From Lingula anatina (Eukaryota > Brachiopoda > Lingulata > Lingulida > Lingulidae), in assembly GCF_001039355.2 (NCBI RefSeq), contig NW_019775533.1, forward strand, positions 205,489 to 269,488: a stretch of 64,000 nucleotides of DNA, in the 5' to 3' direction. Position numbers and translations under genes: made by a program. Under the pieces are notes generated by a model, which worked only from the letters and a program-made list of their open reading frames with translations, did no database searches and was not told the DNA's origin. Numbering within the stretch: position 1 is the first letter of the stretch; each line of letters opens with the position of its first letter. Shown here one piece after another: positions 26,826 to 36,643 of the stretch.

Positions 26826-29800
26826 ATGGCGCTGTCTATAAACATGGGTCTACTCCTCATTTTCGTTATAAATGTAGACTCTAGCACGGATTTGTTACCG
26901 GTTGTCATAAATACTTGGGCCTTTACAAATGCAACTCAATCAGGTACATTTTAGAATTAATTTAAACTCAATAAAACTTAATAAAATAAGCATAATTTTT
27001 GGTTAAAACGCGCGGGTTGATCAATTTCCGACAGGATCGATGTAAAAAAGAAAATATTTATTTGTAAATAATCAGTAGGTAGCTTATTTTTGGTACCTGT
27101 TTTGGAAGCATACATATTGACAGTATACATTTTTACTGGTCTTCTGCACAGTGGAGTTGACCACCATTTGAATTTATTTTATCTTATGTATTTATTTTGC
27201 AATATTAATATTGATTGAGCTCAATCTTAAGTTACTGGTCAATGAACTGACCACTGGTTGGAAGCCTCATTGATTAAAATTCAACCCTGTATTTACCAGC
27301 ATGCTGACTGAAGGACGGTTAGTTATTTGTACCAGTAGACATAAAGACCTGGGACTTAATTTACAATGGAAACACAGTAGATGATGTCTTGATATTGTTG
27401 GTGATATTTGGGGCCATAGCAATAGTCCGAAGGCTCATTACTCCGAAGGTTTGACAGTCCAAATTAATGCATGAATAAAGCATATAATGTATTGGTGATA
27501 AAGTAAAGCGTGAATAGGATATTTCAGACCAATGAACCTTTGGCTTATCAAGACGCCCCCTATATTTCAGCATGGCAGGTTCTCCAGAGTGGCGGCAGTG
27601 TATTGGATGCAGTAGTTGCTGGGTGTGGTCAGTGTGAGGTTGACCAGTGTGATGGTACAGTGGGATATGGAGGGAGTCCTGATGAGAGTGGAGAGACAAC
27701 ACTTGATGCCATGATAATGGATGGGTAGGGATAAGCGTGTTATACACTGTTATACACTGTTATACGACAAATGGACTGTACTGTCTGAAACCCTGTGGAT
27801 TACATTAAACTCTATATATCAGAGTACTTGTACAGGATCCAAACTAATTTTATATTATTTATATATTTATATATTTATTTATTTTTATTTATTTAATTAT
27901 TATCATTATTTTTAATGAAGGGTTAAATGAAACTTCATAGCAATGATATTACGGGTAGATAAAGTGCAAGCTGTGCACCAAAGCATACAGGTAAATGTAC
28001 AACGTAGACCTGAACTAGAACCTAAAGGAAGAAAAATATGCTGCTCTAAGTCTGCCAAAGTGCTAACAGTTGAAAAATGTGCTAACATTGCTTAATTGGC
28101 TCCTGTTTAATTTACTGAGTCTGACTGTTTAAAAATCAACAAATTAAAGTTTTACCTGGGAAGATCTGAAAATAATATAAACTAAAAGCAGACTATTTCA
28201 AGATTATTTGCAAAGTATATAATACTAGTAGCTTATTTTTGTTGTGTACCCTTTTTATATAACTTTTACTAGTATGGTTCCTATGCACACTGTATGTTTT
28301 ATGTCATAAATTATTTTATATGTTGGTAAAAGGTGCTTGTACCATGTGCCAAAATATCCAGTTTTTAAAGTTAACAAATAAGATGAGTGTTTTATTGTGA
28401 AAGAGAATCTTCTTCAAAGGCAATGAAACTCAGGGTGTAAATTATTCAATCAGTTGAGCAGAATTTTTTATAAAAATGAAAGGTAAATGTAATTATTTGT
28501 AAATTTTGTTTTTACAGACAAACATTATCTGTTGGTGCAGTTTCAGCCTTGAAAAGAGTGAAGAATGCGATTGGTGTTGCTCGAGCTGTGATGGATTATA
28601 CGACACACACCCTGCTGGCAGGGGAATCAGGTGTGTACATTTTAAGACATTTTAAGACATATCTCACCCTGGCCAAGTATATTCAAGGAATGTACAAGTA
28701 GAGATGCTTCAAAAAGATTATTAAAAAAATAGTTCTTTCTTTTTTCGGTGGTGCGGGGGGGGGGGGGGGGGGGCATTCAGAATAGTGGACTAACTAGCCC
28801 GAGGGTCAAATATGGTGACCTACTACAAAGCTTGCCGTCTAATCCACTAATAGGCACTGAATAGATATCCCATGGGGAATTATTCAAGTGGTTCAGCCAT
28901 ATTTGACCCTCGGACTAGTTAGTACCCTTTTTTGAATTGGGCCATAGGCACATTACTGTGTTTGAGACCAGAAAAACACCACCTATTTTGGGGAGAATGC
29001 TAACATTTTTAGCTTAAATCTACATGTACATGTATGACTATATTTCACAAGTTACAAATTCTAGTTGGTGTTCTTTAACTCTACTACTTTTGTTTTCAGC
29101 TACACAGTTTGCCATTGGCATGGGGTTTAAAGAGGAAGATTTACACACTAACAGATCAATCAATATATGGAAACAGTGGAAAAATAATCATTGCCAGCCC
29201 AACTACAGAAAAGTAAGTTGTATGTAAAAATATCTGTCCCTAACAGGGCTAATATCAAAACATAATTAAGCTACTGCAGTTACATTTTATAAATGGAATG
29301 ATGGGGTCCAAAAGATAATTGTGTGTGTTGAATTGAAAATAATGACATATTTCTTCTGGTTCTGAAATATTCATGTAGTTGAATCAAGAAATACTGTAAA
29401 ATTCAGTTTTGAAAAGCAAAATTATTTCCATGATTCACATTTTATTTCTGTTCCAGAATGTCTCACCTAACCCTAGGAAGTCCTGTGGTCCATATAAAAG
29501 AAATAAAGTCATTCAAAATGACCGAATTCCCTCATCCAGAGATATTGGCAGGTTCAATCATGATACTATAGGGATGGTGGTTGTGGATAAGAATAGGAAA
29601 GTTGTCTCAGGCACCTCAACAAATGGAATGAATCATAAAGTACCTGGGTAGGCATGCATGAGTGGTTTAATTGTTTTTTGCTTACACATACATGTACGCG
29701 CAAGCCTTATTTCTTATGCTATTTTTAAAGTAGATTGATATGCAAACATGATCATGATATTTTGTCTTTTTACTGCAGAGATGATATCATACTTAATACC

Positions 29801-31008
29801 TTTTTTAAAAGTTAAAAAAGCCACTTTTGATTTTTTGATGGTAAGTTGCCTGAAAATTTTGAATTCCAGTTGAATTTTTTACTCAGGTTTCTCCCATTTT
29901 ACTTAGAGCAGGCTTATCATGCATACTCTAAATAATTAAAAGGACATTTTTTGTAAGCCAGTATGACAAAGGAAATTTGATAATTGAAATGTTGTACTTC
30001 TTTTAAAGCAAACTATTGTGTAGTTGGCTAAATAATTGTTGCTTATTGTTTTTTAGACGGGTTGGAGATTCTCCCATTGCTGGAGCTGGCTCATATGCTG
30101 ACAGTGATGTAGGGGGCGCTGCTGCAACTGGGGATGGAGACGTCATGATGAGATTGTTACCAAGGTGATCCTTTGCTGATTTGTAGATAACATTTTCCCT
30201 GATTTGGTACAAACCCAGTTTGTTACATCACTTTTATTCTCAGTTACTCCGAAACAATATGAATATATACTTTCATTAATTAATACCAATTATTCAAAAG
30301 CAAAATTTAATTTGTATATTAAAAATAAAAGTTTTGAAACAAGATGTAGACAATTTTATATTAATATTGTTTATTTGTTGCAGCTACCAGGCTGTAGAGT
30401 TTATGAGGAATGGGGATAGCCCTAGCCTCGCTGCAGCCAAAAGTATACAGAGAATAATCCACCATTATCCTAACTTCTCAGGAGCACTTATAGCTGTATC
30501 TAAAGACGGACAAGTTGGTAAGCATGTAAAAATTAGATTGATATTGGGGGGAAGATTTAAAGGTCAACTGGTTTAATAATCAGTGATTAATGTGACAGTG
30601 GGATTATCTCTTATCTGGTGGGTTTTAACTGAATGTCCTAGATTCAGGCATAGATTTTAATTGTTTATTATCTTTACAAGAGACATGCACCAGTTTGTAT
30701 TGCCTTTTATTCTCTTATGGCATACTGGCATTCTCTTATCACTCTCTCATTGTTATGTAGTTTGGGTTTTGCTGCTGTCATAAAACAGATCATATAGCAT
30801 CAAAAAAAAACAAAAAAAACAAACAAAGCTACATAATATTTCAAATCCATGTCAAATACTAGAGAAATTACAAGCTCCAAAAAACATTCCATTTTTTTTT
30901 TTTTGTTAATTTTTAGGTGCAGCATGCAATGGCATACCAGCATTCCCTTACTCTGTTATAAACCCCAAACTGCAGAAAGTTACTGTTGTGTCTGTAAAGT
31001 GCATCTAG
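26826..31008 (+). CDS. AGA: Aspartylglucosaminidase (N4-(beta-N-acetylglucosaminyl)-L-asparaginase)
   Basis: Eight exons: 26826-26943, 27571-27724, 28518-28630, 29100-29212, 29457-29647, 30057-30164, 30384-30517, 30917-31008, all GT-AG with matching phases, 340 aa (human about 346). A signal peptide covers about residues 1-20. The mature chain has GGSPDE and LDAMIMDG in exon 2 and GESATQFA across exons 3/4. The autoproteolytic site HDTIGMVV is in exon 5: cleavage before Thr203 would free the catalytic N-terminal threonine of the beta chain. Substrate-binding GRVGDSPI and AGAGSYAD follow (exons 5-6), then TGDGDVMMR and SYQAVE. This Ntn-hydrolase cleaves the GlcNAc-Asn bond in lysosomal glycoprotein turnover. 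Paired cysteines are conserved. All key residues are present, so the enzyme should be active. Intron 1 contains a transposon relic ending next to the exon 2 acceptor. Confidence 0.95.
27410..27560 (-). mobile_element. Short inverted-repeat element in AGA intron 1
   Basis: Reverse-oriented relative of the element at 53307-53481. Its right end, read in reverse, gives gggggcgtcttgata followed by ccaaaggttcattggtctga, matching the 5' end of that copy. Its left end has gcaatagtccgaagg, matching the other terminus. It ends 10 bp before the splice acceptor of exon 2. Flanks share atattt, an imperfect trace of a target duplication. Non-autonomous, no ORF. Confidence 0.7.
28754..28773. repeat. Poly-G tract in AGA intron 3
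   Basis: About 19 consecutive G residues (a potential G-quadruplex on the sense strand) directly before the foldback element at 28785. Confidence 0.85.
28785..28927. mobile_element. ACTAGTC-family foldback element, copy in AGA intron 3
   Basis: The left arm ggactaactagcccgaggg and the reverse complement of the right arm ggtactaactagtccgaggg match over about 35 bp, continuing into gtcaaatatgg. The centre holds gcttgccgtctaatcc and tgaatagat words shared with copies at 51624 and 62790. No coding capacity. Confidence 0.8.
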
Positions 31009-31212
31009 CAAATGCAGCATGTCATGTTTGAGCGTAGCAGCTTTATTGGACCATTGTTCTTCAATTGTTAAATGTATATTTATTCATTGTTCACAAAGGA
31101 TGTTTGTCATTTAAGTCTTATTGGGTAGAAAACAAACGTCTTATTGAGTAAAAAAAACATTCGAATTTTAAAACATGATGAAAAGTATGCATGTTTCGAG
31201 ATATAAAAGAGA

Positions 31213-31218
31213 AATAAA
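31213..31218 (+). terminator. Candidate AGA poly(A) signal
   Basis: AATAAA 205 bp after the AGA stop, the first canonical hexamer on this strand. Confidence 0.5.
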
Positions 31219-31503
31219 ATGTTATTGGTTGTTTTAAAATATATTATGTGGTTATGTTATACGATATTAAAGATATTATTCTATGGAATGTAAGTCGACC
31301 AAGCTGAATTTATCATACGTGCATATTCTGCTTACTTTAAAGTGCTATAAAAATCAAGTTTTAAAACCTGATTTTATGTCGGAAATTCTGATACATTTGT
31401 TTGTAGTCGTTAGTGTATGGATGCTAATAATGCAATTTAAATGCATGTGATCTTGGCATGCGAAATCAATAATTTACAAATGATATTTTACAGCCACGAT
31501 AAG

Positions 31504-31509
31504 TTTATT
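31504..31509 (-). terminator. Candidate sulfotransferase poly(A) signal
   Basis: TTTATT on the plus strand is AATAAA in the transcript, 186 bp downstream of the sulfotransferase stop. Confidence 0.4.
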
Positions 31510-31694
31510 GTAAACCTAACTGAGTTTAGCAAATGTTTGGTTTAATAAACTGATAAGCCCGTTTTTTATCTGAAAATCTGAGACAACGGCTTAGAAGTCG
31601 GCGTTCACTCTCCAGCAATATCTGAACAATTGTTGCCGTTTCGATAATCATTCTGACCAAATAGATCGTGTATGTGCCGCATTATTGTGTACAT

Positions 31695-33936
31695 TCAAAG
31701 ACCTAGCTTATATCCCAGGTAACTCGCATCTTCCTTGTATATATCCCAGACCTTTTGAAGTAGTTTTCTATCTACCCCACTATAGTATTTTTGTATGAGA
31801 GTCTCGTTGCGGTAGGACTCGATCTCGCGATGAGATGACGGGAATTGTGCTATCAAGTGTTCGGCGCCCAGTAGACGCATTACATTAGGCGCGTCGGTGG
31901 TTAGATCTTCATGATGAACAATGACATCATACTGAACGTCACATGGTTTGCAAAAATCCTCGACCAAAGCCCAGTGGATATTATTTGGTCCATTATCTGC
32001 AATATACAGCAGAAAATCCGAAAATAAAATATGTTTTTGCAAAGTAATGTGCCTGTTATATTGCTGGTTTAAATAATTTTTCACTCTAGGACCTAAAAAC
32101 TTAAACAAAACTTGTTCCTTGTACACCGACACGAGTCTTTCTAGTGGGTGTCGCACCACTAAGACCTTCAGATAATTTGCTAAGCGCTTGCTGTTGTTCT
32201 TGCTGTCATAGGAATACAACTGTGTGTAATAATTTGGACGGCTCTGGAAGACAACATTTGCTGGATCCTGACGTCCGGACAAAATCTGATACACATTGCG
32301 CCAGTTACGACTTGCAGCTTTCAGCATTGTGCACAATATCAGTTTATATTTGTCATCCACTATTATCCATTTTTGTTTCTTCAAATAGTTGAATGGAGTA
32401 GTTTTGCGGGTGCTGCATCTGTCTCGTAACCTGTGTTTTCGCCTGATCATGGAAGACACCCAATTCTGAGGTACCTTGTCCCAACCGAATGACTGAAAAA
32501 TGCGTTCGTTTTAAAAGTATGAGCGTTTAAAAAGTTAAGTTTTGTACACAATATAAGGTCAATTAAAGGTGTGGCCAATGAAAACACAGGACAAACTAAA
32601 AGGACAAGCTAAGATCGCAAGGTCAACAAAAGTTTCAGAACTATAGTTCTCGCGTGAAGTCGACCTCACAACGTAAACGACAGAAATTCAAAGAAGGATT
32701 GTTTTAAGCCACAAGATGAGTATTGTGCCTTTACAATTATGTACTTTTTCCGGAAGTCTTCCTGAAGACACTTTCCCTTGAATACCAAGATATACCATAT
32801 CCAAACCATTTCACAGCATTACAATCTATTGACCAAACCCGTATTAGGGTAGTAGCAGTACAGAACCAGCTTAAATTACATATGTTTCTAAACCACACAT
32901 TAATTGGATAAAGGTAATAAAACGCATTGCTGTTATTTGACTTTCAGAAGAGCAGAATTCTGAACACAAAAACCAGCTGCTACAGACAAGTATGATAGAA
33001 TGAATGAATAAATTAATTATTAAACCAATTAATGAGCTGATTGCCGAATGAACAGTAGAATAAATACCTCCCAGATCCGTTTATTTACGGTAAGATGTTC
33101 TTTATTGTACTTGGGTAAACTGTAATTACTTCGGAGAGCAGTGTCACTTCCCTGGCGTGCTTCTGCATCTTGTTGAATTGATACGGATTTATAAATACCT
33201 GGAATAGATACGCAAATCATAAAATCTCTGAGGTTTATTTTGGTGTTTCGGTAAAGCATTTCACCCCTACCTTTAATAATTACATCCTGCTTTTCAGTTA
33301 ATTAATTTTCTTTTTGTTATTATAATTTATTAGCTTTATCGCATAATTATCTTTACTTTCCAGTGATGAATAAATATCCCGGTGACTCCCTTCGCCACAA
33401 ACAGTTTTCATGTAATAATTAAACAGAGCAAAAATATCTCTCTATTTCTGTAGTATTATAAAATCCACTTGTTAAGTTGATTATCGTCGAAACCATACGT
33501 CAATATTTTTAAATGCTGGTGAAAAGTATACTGAACTTTGCTACTTGTTTCAACAGTTACGAATCATGCATTCAAGATCTAAAGGAAAAAAGACCGAAAG
33601 TACATATACTAATAATGCAAGCTTTGATTACTTGATAATTTTATCTATTTTACTTTGAGAACAATTTATGTCAAAACATCTCTCTTTACTAACATTGGGA
33701 GTTTGACATTTAATAGTTTGATGATTGCTTAACACAAACTTTTTCAAACACCTATTCTTAAATGTGTGTTTTCCAAACGTCTATAATTCAATGCAATGTT
33801 TCTTAGATCATCGGTCATTTAAACTATTTTTCATAAAAATTATATAAAAGTTACCTGTTCTATTGACCAGCCAAATCCACAACAGCAATAAGTTGCAGAC
33901 AGTTATGGCAATGACGAAGGTCGTTTTTAGTTGCAT
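31695..33936 (-). CDS. Golgi carbohydrate sulfotransferase (HNK-1/chondroitin 4-O family, CHST8-14 type)
   Basis: Three minus-strand exons: 33936-33855, 33198-33068 and 32465-31695, phases 1 and 0 matching, 327 aa. Exon 1 starts MQLKTTFV and encodes a signal-anchor at about residues 6-23, giving the type II topology of Golgi enzymes. Exon 2 is a short stem. Exon 3 is the catalytic domain. The 5'-phosphosulfate loop is CTMLKAASRNW at about 116-126, where Lys is the PAPS-binding base. The 3'-phosphate motif is VVRHPLERLVSVY at about 174-186. Downstream, HWALVEDFCKPCDVQYDVI and HHEDLTTDA match family 2 motifs. These enzymes transfer sulfate from PAPS to GalNAc, GlcA or similar sugars on glycosaminoglycans or N-glycans. 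The exact acceptor cannot be told from sequence; chondroitin/dermatan 4-O-sulfation is the closest guess. Convergent with AGA. Confidence 0.92.
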
Positions 33937-34621
33937 TACACACGTATATTTGCCTAAACTCCGAAGATCATACAAATAACATAGGTCCCATTCCTAGGTT
34001 TTTGAGATATAGAATGACAAGCTGTGCAGTTCTTATGTAAATTGTCTTAAGTAACATTTTATGGCAAACTCTGTAGAAGATGAGGGTAATACATAAACTA
34101 AAATGGACACTATAAATATGCTGGCAATGCACATTAAGGCGAATTGACTTGGAGAAACCAGCATGGCTATGTGCAAAATGAACCAAAGTTTTATTACGAG
34201 TTACATAAAGCCTCAAAAACGGAAGCAATGCCATTAAATATATAAAAAAACAGAAAATAACCATGCCATGACAGTGCACAGAATAGTATACAGTGATGCT
34301 TAAAAACCGCATAATCGTAACTTAACTTTTATAATTCCTTTAAGTTAGTTAATGTGGAAGAGGCAACGGGCACAGATGCAGGCCCATTGGAGTTCAAAGT
34401 CATACAATGAAAATGTCAATGAGTAAAAAATGAAAAACATTCAGAAGGAAAAAATATAACCGCATCACTTCAACTGGGGTTTTATTTTTATCCTATAATT
34501 GTCATTCTTGTAAGTTGGAGGATAAGTAACATGTTTTTCCTTACATAGTGTGTATTGTGACAGTGCACAAAATATGATATTTGTCAATTGTGATGCAATA
34601 TTACATAGGCTGCATTCACAA

Positions 34622-34775
34622 CAGAGGACTTACTAGTCCGTGGATCACATATGGCCGACCAAATTGAAAACTTGATGCGTAATCCCTGCGGGGAACCTGT
34701 TCAGTGTTTTACGGGATTAGACGGCGAGCTTTAAAGTGGGTCGCCTTAAATGATCCGCAAACTAGTTATTCTTTC
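34622..34775. mobile_element. ACTAGTC-family foldback element, intergenic copy
   Basis: Ends are ggacttactagtccgtggatca on the left and tgatccgcaaactagttatt on the right, roughly reverse complements, flanked by gcattca and tgaatg. The interior attagacggcgagctt is the reverse complement of the aagcttgccgtctaat word in the 28785 copy, so the core is inverted. Confidence 0.75.
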
Positions 34776-35350
34776 TGAATGTTCTGAATGTCGTCTTAGT
34801 GTTTAGCTGCATAATAATCTTTATTTTACGAATGTACAATACTACAGTACAGGTAACATCGGCATTTAGGTTATTTGAGCACTGTCATAGTTATCATTCG
34901 CTTTATCTGTTTATTTCTTAGCTTTGCTGCCTTGCTTTTAACCTTAATCGTCATCAAACACCTTAGTAGTCTAGCTTGGACCAATCATACATTCCAAGAT
35001 GCATATTGCATATTTTAATATACTTAAAAGTGCGTTTACAGTAATTATGCTTGGAAAGAAAGAGAAACAGACTACTGATATCAGATGAACTTTTATTATC
35101 AACTTGAAATATAAAAAAAGCAAAATGTCACAGAAATTCTTCTATTATTTATCATATTCCTCATGCTTTCAGAAAACACAACTCTGAGTGACACTTGTAA
35201 TCTCAGTCATATGAACGAATTAATTTTTTTTGTTTTTGTTTTTAAACATATTAAAATAAAAAGTGATTGATAAACGGAACTCGTAGAACAATATGGGCAC
35301 TTTGCTGTTGCAACCTTGCATATGAAATAATTCAATAAAAGCTTATTAAG

Positions 35351-35584
35351 GAGTCATTACCACTGGCACTATCGGTCTATGTAGATCGATCCAACTCCGC
35401 GGGGACTCTCGCTGAATGCAATCAGATTATCTAAATGACACGCCTCCTCCTGGCGTTAAATAGAATGTAGAAAAGCTGGTGATTATACGAGTGTGTTAAT
35501 CTTTTAAAATAATTGCATACAGCGAGAGTCCCCGGGGAGTTGGATCGATTCACGCAGACCGATAGTGCCAATAGGAATGAGCCC
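35351..35584. mobile_element. MITE with about 55-bp terminal inverted repeats
   Basis: The left arm cactatcggtct...gatccaactcc...ggggactctcgctg...tgcaa recurs as its reverse complement on the right, with only about five mismatches over 55 bp. The arms extend outward less perfectly through ctcatt. The spacer of about 90 bp is unrelated and AT-rich. No ORF; target duplication not resolved. Confidence 0.8.
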
Positions 35585-36643
35585 CAGAATAACAAAATTG
35601 TTGTTGATATAAAACAGACAAGCAACGTACAAATTCAATGTAAGACTAGACAGGATTGAGTGTCAAAACAAAAATAATATGGAACTGTTTTCAAGTAATA
35701 TAATCATTGAGCATTTCATGGCAGCGTGAAACAGCCTTCCTATGCTACTTGTATAAAGGGCCTAACCTGCCTTCACTGGTGCACGCGGCGTTCACCTGTT
35801 ATGGTCAAAGCACAGGTGTAGGTTAATGACCAAAAATAACAATCGCTGATTTTTCCAACGAAAAGAAAATAATGACACTGTGTTTGTCAACATAACAGTA
35901 CCAGTACAATGCATAGAAAAGCGAAGCAGTGGAATCGGTTTCAGGGTGATCTTCTTGAACTGTGGGTATTAAATGGCACACTTGACGCACGAAAACTGGT
36001 CACCGCGGTGCATTTAGCTAATGACCAAGAACAACAATCGCACATTTCACATAAATATAATCAAAAACAAAATAAGAATATCACCCCCACAGAGCAACCA
36101 GAGAAGCAATTGCTTATAATATACAACACTGATGCAATGTGATGAACCGTATATTTGGCACGCTCCGTTAATTTTTTGCTGACCAACGCACAGCTGCCTG
36201 TTTATGAGCAAGAAAACGCAATCGATTTTCTCTCTGTGACCTAAAGGTTGAAGTAAATATTACCATAGGGAAATACTCACTTCGGATGTTTTCACTGTTT
36301 ATTCGTTGCACAAATAATTATTGATTGGGCCCTGATGCGAGTTTTCTTTTTTGCTTTGTTTGACGAAGCTTTCAAACCAAGAGTTAATCAATGTGAAAAT
36401 ATCATCTTGCATTACATGCTTAATTTCACTTAGTTGTTTTTTTCTTGGTAATAAAAATTATGCAAATTTTAACCTCTTCCTCGTGTGAAAAATATCATGA
36501 CATGCACCCGCCCCCATTTAGCAGGATTTTATTATTAGTCGTCCCGCATAGCGCACTTTGCCTTATTTGAAAACAAAGCAAGGAAAAACAACTACTTCTG
36601 TATAATGCGGTAGAGATCCGCCTCTATTAATATCTGTGGGTCG

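Larger units (their letters stand above)
31009..31694. other. Convergent 3' ends of AGA and the sulfotransferase gene
   Basis: The two genes face each other with 686 bp between their stop codons. The interval contains plausible poly(A) signals on each strand (31213 plus, 31504 minus), whose positions imply overlapping or closely abutting 3' UTRs. Nothing else is recognisable. Confidence 0.5.
33937..36643. other. Intergenic region upstream of the sulfotransferase gene
   Basis: Contains two foldback elements (34622 and 35351) and otherwise AT-rich sequence. An unspliced hydrophobic minus-strand ORF at 33968-34312 and a plus ORF at 35909-36142 show no recognisable motifs. Confidence 0.5.

Noticed and set aside
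27361-27747. 128-codon minus-strand ORF over AGA exon 2
   Set aside because: Antisense shadow of the AGA exon plus the intron 1 element; His/Ser-rich, no motif.
33968-34312. 114-codon hydrophobic minus-strand ORF just upstream of the sulfotransferase
   Set aside because: No homology recognised, AT-rich low-complexity hydrophobic composition, and the sulfotransferase already has its own signal-anchor exon at 33936-33855.
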